Shown: positions 8,687-15,939 of the stretch, piece by piece
Position numbering within the stretch: the stretch's first letter is position 1
Layout of the letters: each line of letters begins with the position of its first letter
From: Pseudomonas mohnii
Lineage (GTDB): Bacteria; Pseudomonadota; Gammaproteobacteria; Pseudomonadales; Pseudomonadaceae
Length of the DNA: 64,000 nucleotides
Assembly: GCF_900105115.1 (NCBI RefSeq)
Contig: NZ_FNRV01000002.1
Coordinates: 1-64,000 of the forward strand
Reading direction: 5' to 3'
Made by a program: the position numbers and the translations under genes
Notes under the pieces: model-generated
Databases searched by the model: none
What the model was told of the DNA's origin: nothing
The model's input: only the letters and a program-made list of their open reading frames with translations

Positions 8687-9838
8687 TCAGCCGTCTTTCA
8701 GCACCTTGCGATACACATCCAGCGTCTGCCTGGCGCATTCATTCCAGTTGTAATGATGGGCGCGGGCCAGGCCGAGCTGGATTTTCTCTTCGCGCAGCGT
8801 CGACTGGTTCAGCACGTCCTGCATGACCGCACTGATGCTCTCGACACTGTAAGGGTCGACCGGCCACGCTGCATTGCCGCTTACCTCCGGAACCGAGGTG
8901 CTATTTGAGGCAATCACCGGACATTGTGCCGCGAACGCCTCGATAACCGGCAAGCCGAAGCCTTCATACAACGATGCGAACACCAACGCGCTAGCGCTTT
9001 GCAGCAAGGTCAAGACGTCCGATTGCGGCAGGTAGCTGAGCCAGCGGCCTTCGCCTTTCTGCTCCAGGGCATGCAGTTGCGGCAGCAACTCTTCATTGTT
9101 CCAGCCATCACGTCCAACAATGACCAGCGGATGCGCCTTGCGCACCGCGTCGGGCAGTTGCTGGAAGGCTTGCAGCACCCGCAGCAGATTCTTGCGCGGT
9201 TGCAGAGTGCCGACAAACAGGAAGAACCCGGGCTGCAGGCCATGCGTATCCAGGACAGCGCGGCGTTGCTCGGCTTCGATGCGCTCGAAGTAGATCGGCT
9301 CCACGCCCAATGGCGTCACGCTGATGCGCTCGGGGGAGATCTTCAGGTGCTCGACCATGTCCTGCTTGCTGTATTCGGAAATGGTGATGATGTGGTCGGC
9401 TTTGCGGATCGCGGCGGCGAACAGCCAACTCTTGAGGCTGCGCAGGTCGTTCTTGATCCACTCGGGGTGCAGCATGGGGATCACGTCCATGATGGTCGCA
9501 ACCGTGGGCACACCGTGGATTCGCGGGATATGGTGATCGGTCGCATGGAACAGATCGATGTCCCTGGCAATCGCCCGCGAGTTAGGCAATGGAAGCTTGA
9601 GGATGCCGCTCAGCAGCGCATGCACCGGGTAGCGCACGGCCAGCTGTTTGGGCGTGCCGCAGGCCATCGATGGCAAGTCGCGACCGAATGCATAGGGTTG
9701 TAGCTGGATATCGGAACCGCTGCTCTGGATGGTCTGGTCCAGGCCATCCCATAACGCACGTGAGTAAGTTCCAATACCGTCCAGGTGTCCAGCGCGCTCG
9801 CCGGCAGCCCAGACCGTACAGCTCAAGCCAATCTTCAT
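8687..9838 (-). CDS. Glycosyltransferase family 4 (GT-B fold)
   Basis: The 383-residue protein shows VGTLQPRKNLLRVLQAF near residue 205 (donor loop) and ASLYEGFGLPVIEAFAAQCP near residue 295 (E-x7-E), the hallmarks of GT4 enzymes of the mannosyl/rhamnosyl type. It starts with a short hydrophobic beta strand (MKIGLSCTVWAAG) but no signal peptide, as expected for a cytoplasmic enzyme. It is transcribed leftward, 142 bp from wzt. It is probably the second polymer-building transferase of the cluster. Confidence 0.87.
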   Translation of the reverse strand: MKIGLSCTVWAAGERAGHLDGIGTYSRALWDGLDQTIQSSGSDIQLQPYAFGRDLPSMACGTPKQLAVRYPVHALLSGILKLPLPNSRAIARDIDLFHATDHHIPRIHGVPTVATIMDVIPMLHPEWIKNDLRSLKSWLFAAAIRKADHIITISEYSKQDMVEHLKISPERISVTPLGVEPIYFERIEAEQRRAVLDTHGLQPGFFLFVGTLQPRKNLLRVLQAFQQLPDAVRKAHPLVIVGRDGWNNEELLPQLHALEQKGEGRWLSYLPQSDVLTLLQSASALVFASLYEGFGLPVIEAFAAQCPVIASNSTSVPEVSGNAAWPVDPYSVESISAVMQDVLNQSTLREEKIQLGLARAHHYNWNECARQTLDVYRKVLKDG

Positions 9839-10109
9839 TCTTCAACGATCTCGATCAACGAATTGCATAAATAGCTCGCCAGCCAGTGACCTGATTTCAT
9901 TGTGTAGAGGTGATTGGAAATCAGGGCGCGGAGCCTAACATGACTGAGAGATTCAGGCATTTTTAGCACTTCACCCGCCATTAGCCCGCAACATCGTCAT
10001 CCGTGCTCATACCCGGCCTTCATGTCGCTATCCATATTGCATCCCTATTACACCCCCCGGATAATGTCTGCCCTTCGCTACGCCCTCGTGGCACAAGACT
10101 GGAGCTTCT
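9839..10109. promoter_or_regulatory. Divergent intergenic region between a glycosyltransferase gene and manC
   Basis: The 271-bp gap separates a leftward and a rightward gene, so it must carry at least two promoters. It contains runs rich in CAT/ATG and no obvious terminator. No specific operator was recognised. Confidence 0.4.
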
Positions 10110-11528
10110 ATGTTTACCCCTGTAATCCTGGCTGGCGGTAATGGTTCACGTTTGTGGCCTCTATCGCGTCAGAGCTTTCCCAAGCAATTTCTCGCTCTGG
10201 ATGGGCAAGATCAGGGGACGATGTTTCAACGGACGTTGGCTCGGCTGCAGGGGCTGGAGCATTCACCCGCGATCATCGTGAGCAATGAGCAACACCGTTT
10301 CATCGTGGCCGAGCAACTGCGGGTGGCGAAGATGACCAGCCGCCGGATCATTCTTGAGCCGCTGGCTCGCAACACCGCGCCAGCCATTGCTTTGGCTGCT
10401 TTGGAAGCCACTGCCGACGGTAGCGATCCGATCCTTTTGGTGCTGGCTGCCGACCACCATATCCATAATGAAAAAGCATTCCGTGACTCGGTATGTCAAG
10501 CTCAGGCCTATGCGGAAAAAGGGCATTTGGTGACGTTCGGCATCACGCCAACCCACGCCGAAACCGGTTTTGGCTACATCCAGTGCGGGGCTGCCATCGA
10601 TCAGGGCGGTTTCGCGATTGCCGCCTTCAAGGAAAAGCCTTCGCTGGAAGTGGCCGAGGAGTACCTGTCTTCGGGGGCTTATCTGTGGAACAGCGGCATG
10701 TTCATGTTCCGCGCCTCGGTGTTCCTGGCCGAGCTGAAGAAGCATCGCCCGGACATTCTGGCCACCTGCCACGTGGCGCTGGAACACGCCGAAGCGGACA
10801 GCCACTTCCTGCATGTGCAATCCGAGCATTTCGTGATGTGCGCCGATGAGTCAGTGGACTATGCCGTAATGGAACACACCGACGCCGGTTTGGTGGTTCC
10901 GCTGGATGTCGGCTGGAACGACCTGGGCAGTTGGGCGGCGATCTGGGACGTTGGCCCGCACGACGCCCACAAGAACCGCCTCGAAGGCGACGTGATGGCC
11001 ATCGATACTCGCAACTGCCTGGTGCAATCGCATCACCGCTTGGTGGCCACCGTCGGCCTTGATGACTTGATTGTCATCGAAACCAAGGACGCCGTGCTGG
11101 TCGCCAACAAGAACGACAGCCAGCAGGTCAAGGATGTGGTCAAGCGCCTGCTGGTCGAAGAGCGCGCCGAGTTTGTCACCCATCCACTGGTCAACCGTCC
11201 CTGGGGCCACTACGACACGGTCGACAAGGGCGAGCGCTATCAGGTCAAGCGGATCAGCGTGTTACCGGGCGAGTGCCTGTCGTTGCAGCTGCATTACCAT
11301 CGCGCCGAACACTGGATCGTGGTGTCCGGTACGGCTCGAGTGATCTGTGGTGACAATGAATTGATCCTTTCCGAGAACCAATCCACGTATATCCCGCTGG
11401 GGGTCAAGCATTCGCTGTCGAACCCGGGCAAGGTGCCATTGGAGTTGATCGAAGTGCAGTCCGGGGTTTACCTGGGTGAAGACGATATCGTTCGCTTCGA
11501 AGACCGTTACGGACGCTTGGCTAAATAA
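10110..11528 (+). CDS. manC: Mannose-1-phosphate guanylyltransferase / mannose-6-phosphate isomerase (type II PMI-GMP)
   Basis: The 472-residue bifunctional enzyme makes GDP-mannose, the precursor of GDP-rhamnose and related sugars. The nucleotidyltransferase half opens with GGNGSRLWPLSRQSFPKQF (residue 7). The C-terminal cupin-like isomerase half includes RPWGHYD and the metal-site block LSLQLHYHRAEHWIVVSGTA near residue 390. Length and layout match AlgA/WbpW. It is monocistronic with its own terminator. It feeds the Wzm/Wzt-type polysaccharide pathway encoded to its left. Confidence 0.93.
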   Translation: MFTPVILAGGNGSRLWPLSRQSFPKQFLALDGQDQGTMFQRTLARLQGLEHSPAIIVSNEQHRFIVAEQLRVAKMTSRRIILEPLARNTAPAIALAALEATADGSDPILLVLAADHHIHNEKAFRDSVCQAQAYAEKGHLVTFGITPTHAETGFGYIQCGAAIDQGGFAIAAFKEKPSLEVAEEYLSSGAYLWNSGMFMFRASVFLAELKKHRPDILATCHVALEHAEADSHFLHVQSEHFVMCADESVDYAVMEHTDAGLVVPLDVGWNDLGSWAAIWDVGPHDAHKNRLEGDVMAIDTRNCLVQSHHRLVATVGLDDLIVIETKDAVLVANKNDSQQVKDVVKRLLVEERAEFVTHPLVNRPWGHYDTVDKGERYQVKRISVLPGECLSLQLHYHRAEHWIVVSGTARVICGDNELILSENQSTYIPLGVKHSLSNPGKVPLELIEVQSGVYLGEDDIVRFEDRYGRLAK

Positions 11529-11564
11529 TTAGCGATCTATATTCCCAGCGTCTTCATGATGACA

Positions 11565-11594
11565 AAGGGCAGCCTCGAGGCTGCTCTTTTTTTT
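11565..11594 (+). terminator. Rho-independent terminator after manC
   Basis: A GC-rich hairpin (GGGCAGCC-TCGA-GGCTGCTC) is followed by eight T residues, 37 bp after the manC stop codon. Confidence 0.88.
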
Positions 11595-11610
11595 GTGCGC
11601 CCAGCATGGG

Positions 11611-11884
11611 CGCAATCTTGTGGGTATTCCAACGGTCACCGACCGCTTGATCCAGCAAGCGCTGCTGCAAGTCTTGCAGCCATTACTCGATCCGACCTTC
11701 AGTGAACACAGCTACGGCTTTCGTCCGGGACGTTCTGCGCAGGACGCCGTTCTGGCGGCTCAGCGCCACGTATCCTCGGGTCGCAAAGTGGTGGTGGATG
11801 TTGATCTGGAGAAATTCTTCGACCGGGTCGACCACGATATTTTGATGGATCGTTTACGCAAGCGGATTGCGGATCGGGCGGTTA
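11611..11884 (+). pseudogene. Group II intron reverse transcriptase/maturase fragment
   Basis: About 90 codons match the RT core of LtrA-type proteins: GIPTVTDRLIQQALLQVL, then HSYGFRPGRSAQDAV (RT block 2) and VVDVDLEKFFDRVDHDIL (RT block 3, with the first catalytic aspartate). The YADD block, maturase domain and intron RNA are missing. It is cut on the left near the manC terminator and on the right by a transposase tail. Group II introns often insert next to terminators, which fits this site. It is a non-functional relic. Confidence 0.85.
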
Positions 11885-12020
11885 GTGGAGCGCAGCTTCG
11901 CTTGGCTGGAAAAGAACCGACGGTTGTGGAAGAACTGCGAGCGGCTGCTTAACCAGCCTGCAGTTCATCCACTTAGCCTTCCTGAGCCTGCTGCTCAAAA
12001 GACTTTGAACAGGCTCTTAG
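11885..12020 (+). pseudogene. Tail of an IS5-like DDE transposase gene
   Basis: Codons from 11885 read VERSFAWLEKNRRLWKNCER, the C-terminal block around the catalytic glutamate of IS5-group transposases. A frameshift near 11945 moves the rest (SLQFIHLAFLSLLLKRL, stop at 12006-12008) to another frame. The sequence ends in GGCTCTTAG, a plausible IS end. Everything upstream has been lost, replaced by the RT fragment. The IS family is my best reading, not a database result. Confidence 0.65.
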
Positions 12021-12250
12021 AAGTGCAGGTCCCAGTCTGTGCTCGCCAGCTTGTGCCCTGTCATTTCCACCGAGGTCACAAAGCTATTTGCCATGTCAGT
12101 TATGGTGCTTCCGTTGTTGAGTGCATTAACCCAGAAAGACTTACCCTCAGCGTCTGCTGCACGACCAAAGACAGCCTGATAGAGCACGTCGACATGGTGG
12201 CTGGCATCACCATTTAGGCCGAAGCCGCGGGCGATGCTTTCTGAGCGAAG
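12017..12250 (-). pseudogene. Truncated DUF4214 protein fragment
   Basis: The leftward frame of 77 codons ends in a normal stop and reads VDVLYQAVFGRAADAEGKSF, then SFVTSVEMTGHKLASTDWDL. This is the DUF4214 pattern (LYxxxFGRxxDxxGxxFW followed by FxxSxE) seen in Pseudomonas secreted RTX-type proteins. Its C-terminus (DWDLHF) is the natural end, and no start codon exists in frame before a stop at 12251. It is the third trace of this family in the window and its 3' end abuts the IS tail. Confidence 0.65.
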
Positions 12251-12560
12251 TCAACTTTGTCCAGGACGCTGCTGCTCTTACTCGCGAGTGCGCTAGTGTC
12301 GACGACTAGCGCCGTGTGTTTGCCGATTGATATGAGATTAGCGTTGTGTCGGCAATTGGTTCAATTCCACATCAACGGCAATACACTCTCCTTGGCTCCA
12401 ATACGGGGTCATGTCGAGATACAGGATGGCGCTAAAGGTGAGCCACTTTTAAACCCCTAACGGCGCTTTCGTTAAATGTCACTCATCATCGAAGCCCACA
12501 TCGGTGGATTTTGTCTGTGTGTGGACAAATGAATACACATATCACATAGGAGGCTAAGGC
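12251..12560. other. Gene-poor stretch before the toxin-antitoxin remnant
   Basis: A 67-codon rightward frame at 12257-12460 has a hydrophobic start but no family resemblance, and I do not call it a gene. The last 60 bp include a strong ribosome site (TAGGAGG) for the antitoxin and presumably its promoter. A TGTGTGTGGACAAATGAATACACAT segment at 12519-12543 is partly palindromic and could be an autoregulatory operator for the antitoxin; the motif itself is weak. Confidence 0.35.
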
Positions 12561-12788
12561 ATGGCCACTTCCATTCGACGGGCACCCGAAACCGAGCAGC
12601 GCCTCGATTTTTTGGCGAACAGCACGGGACGGACCAAAGCGTATTACTTGCGTGAAATCATCGATCATGGCCTGATCGACATAGAGGATTACTACCTCGC
12701 GGCAGAAGTCCTAGAACGGGTTCGTAAAGGTCAGGAAGCCGTGCATTCGGCTGCTGACGTAAGGAAAGACCTTGGTCTGGACGATTGA
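12561..12788 (+). CDS. Type II antitoxin, ribbon-helix-helix (RelB/ParD-like)
   Basis: The 75-residue protein contains EQRLDFLANSTGRTKAYYLR, the ribbon-helix-helix pattern of RelB/StbD-type antitoxins, and ends in an acidic tail (VRKDLGLDD) that would cover the toxin. A strong TAGGAGG lies 9 bases before ATG 12561. The toxin frame begins inside its last codons. Because the toxin is dead, this is an orphan antitoxin, possibly still self-regulating. Confidence 0.82.
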   Translation: MATSIRRAPETEQRLDFLANSTGRTKAYYLREIIDHGLIDIEDYYLAAEVLERVRKGQEAVHSAADVRKDLGLDD

Positions 12789-13028
12789 TTACACCGACAC
12801 GGCCAAGACCTAGTTACGCAAACTGGACAAGCAGGCGGCCAAGCGCATCCTCGACTTTATGGATGAGCGGGTCGTTGGGCGAGATGATCCACGCAGCACG
12901 GGCAAGGCCCTTATGGGCCCGCTGTGTGGTTTATGGCGTTATCGGGTGGGGGATTTTCGGATGATTTGTGACATCCAAGGCGGTGCCCCGCCGCGCTGGC
13001 TAAGCCGGAAACGGACCCGCCCCCAGAA
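12772..13028 (+). pseudogene. RelE/ParE-family toxin, inactivated
   Basis: The frame from TTG 12772 reads VWTIDYTDTAKT, then a TAG stop, then [20 protein letters not shown] and [17 protein letters not shown]. This is the standard RelE/ParE core; the stop sits where homologs have a Gln or Lys codon. After CDIQ the reading frame decays and is cut by the Tn3-family end at 13029, so the final strand with its catalytic basic residues is lost. The start overlaps the antitoxin by 17 bp, the usual arrangement. Two independent lesions make it non-functional. Confidence 0.8.
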
Positions 13029-13066
13029 GGGGAGCCCACAGAATTCGGAAAAAATCGTACGCTAAG
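13029..13066 (+). repeat. 38-bp Tn3-family terminal inverted repeat, copy 1
   Basis: It starts GGGGAGCCCACAGAATTCGG and ends ACGCTAAG, the classic Tn3-family GGGG...TAAG form. It is nearly identical to the repeats at 21207-21244 (same orientation) and 25022-25059 (inverted). The outer end faces left and lies within the broken toxin gene. Confidence 0.9.
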
Positions 13067-13120
13067 GTTTTTCGATCAGTCTTAGGCCTGCAAGGTTGAT
13101 ATGTTCATGGCCCAGCGCAA
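13067..13120 (-). pseudogene. tnpA 3'-tail remnant of a second Tn3-family element
   Basis: Read leftward, the bases inside the repeat encode LGHEHINLAGLRLIEKP and a stop. This matches the end of the intact transposase ([10 protein letters not shown]...KP) with an internal deletion. It shows that the repeat at 13029 was the tnpA-proximal end of an element whose body is gone. Confidence 0.7.
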
Positions 13121-13237
13121 ACGTCCGCAGCCATCTATGTGATGCCGACGTCGGACGAAGCTAGCCACATTTTTGATCCGCGCTATGGCGTGACCGGCGG
13201 TAAGCCTAGCCTGTGATGAACAGGCGCACAGTGCGGG
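13121..13237. other. Short unassigned stretch
   Basis: About 117 bp of GC-rich sequence between the tnpA tail and the aminotransferase gene. No gene or terminator was recognised. Confidence 0.3.
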
Positions 13238-14398
13238 TCAGGCCTGGCATAGGATGGCCGTCACGGCATTGATGACCCGTTGCACTTGGGCATCGCTCAA
13301 TGCCGGGCTCAACGGCAGGCTGACGGTGCTCCGGCCAATGGCGCTGGCGTGGGGCGTGTCATCGGGTCGCCAGCCCAGATGATCCTGATAGTAAGGGTGC
13401 GCGGGCAGGGCTAAATAGTGCACGCCGACCCCGATCCCGACGGCGGTCATGCGCCTAATAAAGACGTCACGGCTGACGGGGCTGTGGGTGGCGTCGATCT
13501 GCAACGTGAACAGGTGATAGGCGTGGCGCACGTAGCCGGGTGGCTCGGCGGGCAGAATAACCGGCAAATCCGCTAACGCTTCGCGATAGCGATTCCAGAT
13601 GGTTTTCCGGCGCTCCCAGCCACCGTTGACCCGCGCAAGCTGGTGAACGCCAATCGCCGCTTGCATATCCATCATGTTGTATTTGAAACCGGCCTCGACC
13701 ACTTGGTAGTGCGCGTAGCCTTCATCCGAGAAGCGTTTCCAGGCATCGCGGGTCATGCCGTGCAAGGCCAACATCCGCATGCGCTGGGCCTGTGCGATGT
13801 CGCGGGACACAACCATGCCTCCCTCGCCGGTGGTGACATTTTTGGTGGCATAGAAACTGAAACAGCCAAAATCGCCCAGCGTGCCCGTAGCCCTTCCGCG
13901 ATAGGTGGCTTCTACGGCATGCGCGCAGTCCTCGATCACTGTTAAACGATGGTCGCGAGCGATCGCAAGGATCTCGTCCATGGCGCAAGGCAGCCCGGCG
14001 AAGTGCACCGGCATCAGCGCCTTGGTGCGCGGGGTGATGCGCGCGGCAATGGCAGACGGGTCGATGTTCATGGTCTGCGGGTCCACGTCCACCAGCACTG
14101 GGGTGGCGCCGGTATGCAAAATGGCGTTGGCGGTTGCGCAGAAGGTCAGTGGGGTAGTCAAGACCTCGTCATCCGGACCGACCCCCGCTGCCAGCAGGCT
14201 GAGGTGCAACGCTGCAGTGCATGAATTGACCGCCACAGCCTGCTCGGCATCCATCCCTTTGAACGCGGCGAAGAGCTCTTCGAATTCCTTGACCTTGGGG
14301 CCAGTGCCCAGCCATCCGGAACGCATCGTCGTGATGACTTCGAGGATCTCCTCCTCGCAGATGTCAGGTGCGCCAAAAACGATAAAATCCTGGCTCAT
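13238..14398 (-). CDS. DegT/DnrJ/EryC1/StrS-family PLP aminotransferase
   Basis: The 386-residue sugar aminotransferase has NSCTAALHLSLLAAGV (PLP phosphate loop), VIEDCAHAVEA (PLP-ring aspartate) and FSFYATKNVTTGEGG with the Schiff-base lysine near residue 190. These enzymes transfer an amino group to 4-keto- or 3-keto-deoxysugar nucleotides, for example in GDP-perosamine or UDP-sugar pathways. The start codon overlaps the stop of the upstream BKACE gene, so it is co-translated. It is the last gene of the leftward four-gene operon. The sugar substrate is not determined by sequence. Confidence 0.9.
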   Translation of the reverse strand: MSQDFIVFGAPDICEEEILEVITTMRSGWLGTGPKVKEFEELFAAFKGMDAEQAVAVNSCTAALHLSLLAAGVGPDDEVLTTPLTFCATANAILHTGATPVLVDVDPQTMNIDPSAIAARITPRTKALMPVHFAGLPCAMDEILAIARDHRLTVIEDCAHAVEATYRGRATGTLGDFGCFSFYATKNVTTGEGGMVVSRDIAQAQRMRMLALHGMTRDAWKRFSDEGYAHYQVVEAGFKYNMMDMQAAIGVHQLARVNGGWERRKTIWNRYREALADLPVILPAEPPGYVRHAYHLFTLQIDATHSPVSRDVFIRRMTAVGIGVGVHYLALPAHPYYQDHLGWRPDDTPHASAIGRSTVSLPLSPALSDAQVQRVINAVTAILCQA

Positions 14399-15243
14399 GA
14401 AGTCATCCCCAAACGATCTCTGATCGCCGTTGTGGACAATAGCCGGCGCTCCAGCAGATGCGCCTGAGCGATGACCCGCTCGATCAGTCGTGTGTTGCTG
14501 GCCAGAACCGTCCGTTGCTGGTCGAACCAGAGATTGTCTTCAAGCCCCACGCGCACGCCATCGGCGGCAAGCAGGCCCAGTCCGTTGGCGGCCAGTTGGA
14601 AGCGGCCAAGTCCGGCCACACCGACGATGCAGCCGTGAGGCAAGGCCGCCAGAATTGCCGCTAGTTGTAGAAGATCCGCTTGCGCACCGGCGACGTTGCC
14701 CAACAGCACGTTGACGTACAGCGGTGGCTTGAGCAGGCCTTCTTTGAGCAGCACGGCGGCGAAATTGGCCATGCCTGCGTCGAACACTTCAAGCTCCGGC
14801 TTGATGCCTTTTGTCGCCATGCGTTCTGCCAGTTGGCGGATGGTATCCGGTGCGTTGACGCTGGCCGACTGCGCGAAGTTGAGCGAACTCAAGGTGAGGC
14901 TGGCCATGTCTGGTTTGGCCAAGCCGTCCAGTTCCAGCACACGCGAGCGCGACTCGAAACCAGCGTCCTGGCGCCCGCTGGTGGTAACCCCGACGATCAA
15001 TTCCCGACCGCCCGGCAAGGCACGAATGGCCTCCACCAAACGGCCGTACGGCGCGGGGTCAGCAGTCTGTATGCCCGCATTGTCACGAGCGTGCAAGTGC
15101 ACCATCTGCACTCCCAGCGCCAAGGCTTGGGCGACATCGGCCAGGATTTCTTCATAATGTAATGGCACATGGCTGTTCATGGCCTTGGTCGGTATCACGC
15201 CGGTGCACGCCAGATTGATGAAGTACGGCTTGCCGACCTGCAT
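14395..15243 (-). CDS. BKACE family enzyme (3-keto-5-aminohexanoate cleavage enzyme-like, DUF849)
   Basis: The 282-residue TIM-barrel metalloenzyme has the zinc ligands H49 and H51 in VHLHARD, the strand-end motif ITSLN-like SLTLSSLNFAQ, and VGLEDNLW near residue 230 with the third ligand region. Known members condense a beta-keto acid with acetyl-CoA to release acetoacetate and a new CoA ester, originally in lysine fermentation. Finding one between a sugar acyltransferase and a DegT aminotransferase is unusual. It could supply an acyl-CoA for decorating an amino sugar. The role is inferred from position only. Confidence 0.83.
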   Translation of the reverse strand: MQVGKPYFINLACTGVIPTKAMNSHVPLHYEEILADVAQALALGVQMVHLHARDNAGIQTADPAPYGRLVEAIRALPGGRELIVGVTTSGRQDAGFESRSRVLELDGLAKPDMASLTLSSLNFAQSASVNAPDTIRQLAERMATKGIKPELEVFDAGMANFAAVLLKEGLLKPPLYVNVLLGNVAGAQADLLQLAAILAALPHGCIVGVAGLGRFQLAANGLGLLAADGVRVGLEDNLWFDQQRTVLASNTRLIERVIAQAHLLERRLLSTTAIRDRLGMTS

Positions 15244-15939
15244 TCAGCCTCCGCACGCTTGCAGCGCGGTCTTGGACGCTTTGCGCGCCGGGTTGCCGAC
15301 GTACAGGCCGTCGGCGTCGGTGTCTTTGAGCACCACTGCCCCGGCGCCAACGAAGGTGCGTTCGGCTATGCGAATGCGATCGCGTAATACGGCCCCGACG
15401 CCGATGAACGCCTGCTCGCCGACCTGGCCTTCACCGCCCATGGCGACCTCGGCGGCCACGAAAGCATGATCGGCAACCTGGCAGTGGTGGGAAATGTGCG
15501 CGCCACTGCGGATGATGCAATTGCTACCAATGCGCGCGAACGGCTGGATGATCGCGTGTTCGTAAATCAACACGTTTTCGCCAATGTCCAGGTCCGGCCA
15601 GACACTGGCGCGGCTCGACACGTAGCTGACGAAATCGTAGCCCCTGCGCTTTGCCGCCTCGAAACGTTCACGACGCACGCCGTTGATCTGTTGGTAGCCC
15701 ATGGGAATCAGCAAACGGTAATCGCTGGGGGGGTAGTACGCTTCCAGGTGTTCGAAGGAAACCAGCGGCAGGCCTTCAAACGTTGGGTTGGTGATGTACG
15801 CCAGGTCCACGGTAAAGGCTGCGACTTGCCACGGCGTGTCGTGGCATAGGCAGTACCAGGCCAGGCTCGCGGAGCGCAGGTTGCCGAACACCACCACCGG
15901 ACGGGTATCGTCCAGCGCATTCTGATAAAAGTTACTCAC
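15244..15939 (-). CDS. Sugar acyltransferase with left-handed beta-helix (NeuD/PglD-like)
   Basis: The 231-residue protein has an N-terminal nucleotide-sugar-binding part (VVVFGNLRSASLAWYCL) and from about residue 115 hexapeptide repeats (IGENVLIYEHAIIQPFARIG, IGSNCIIRSG, VGEQAFIGVGAVLRD). A catalytic-type histidine occurs in HISHHCQV. It starts with GTG at 15939, eight bases inside the preceding glycosyltransferase gene, after GAGGG. It likely N- or O-acylates the amino sugar made with the DegT enzyme. Confidence 0.83.
   Translation of the reverse strand: MSNFYQNALDDTRPVVVFGNLRSASLAWYCLCHDTPWQVAAFTVDLAYITNPTFEGLPLVSFEHLEAYYPPSDYRLLIPMGYQQINGVRRERFEAAKRRGYDFVSYVSSRASVWPDLDIGENVLIYEHAIIQPFARIGSNCIIRSGAHISHHCQVADHAFVAAEVAMGGEGQVGEQAFIGVGAVLRDRIRIAERTFVGAGAVVLKDTDADGLYVGNPARKASKTALQACGG

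Noticed and set aside
11611..11884. Functional group II intron
   Set aside because: Only RT blocks 2-3 remain; the YADD block, maturase region and intron RNA domains are missing.
12257..12460. 67-codon frame with a hydrophobic start, possible small exported protein
   Set aside because: No ribosome site, no homology pattern and it lies in a strip of recombination debris.
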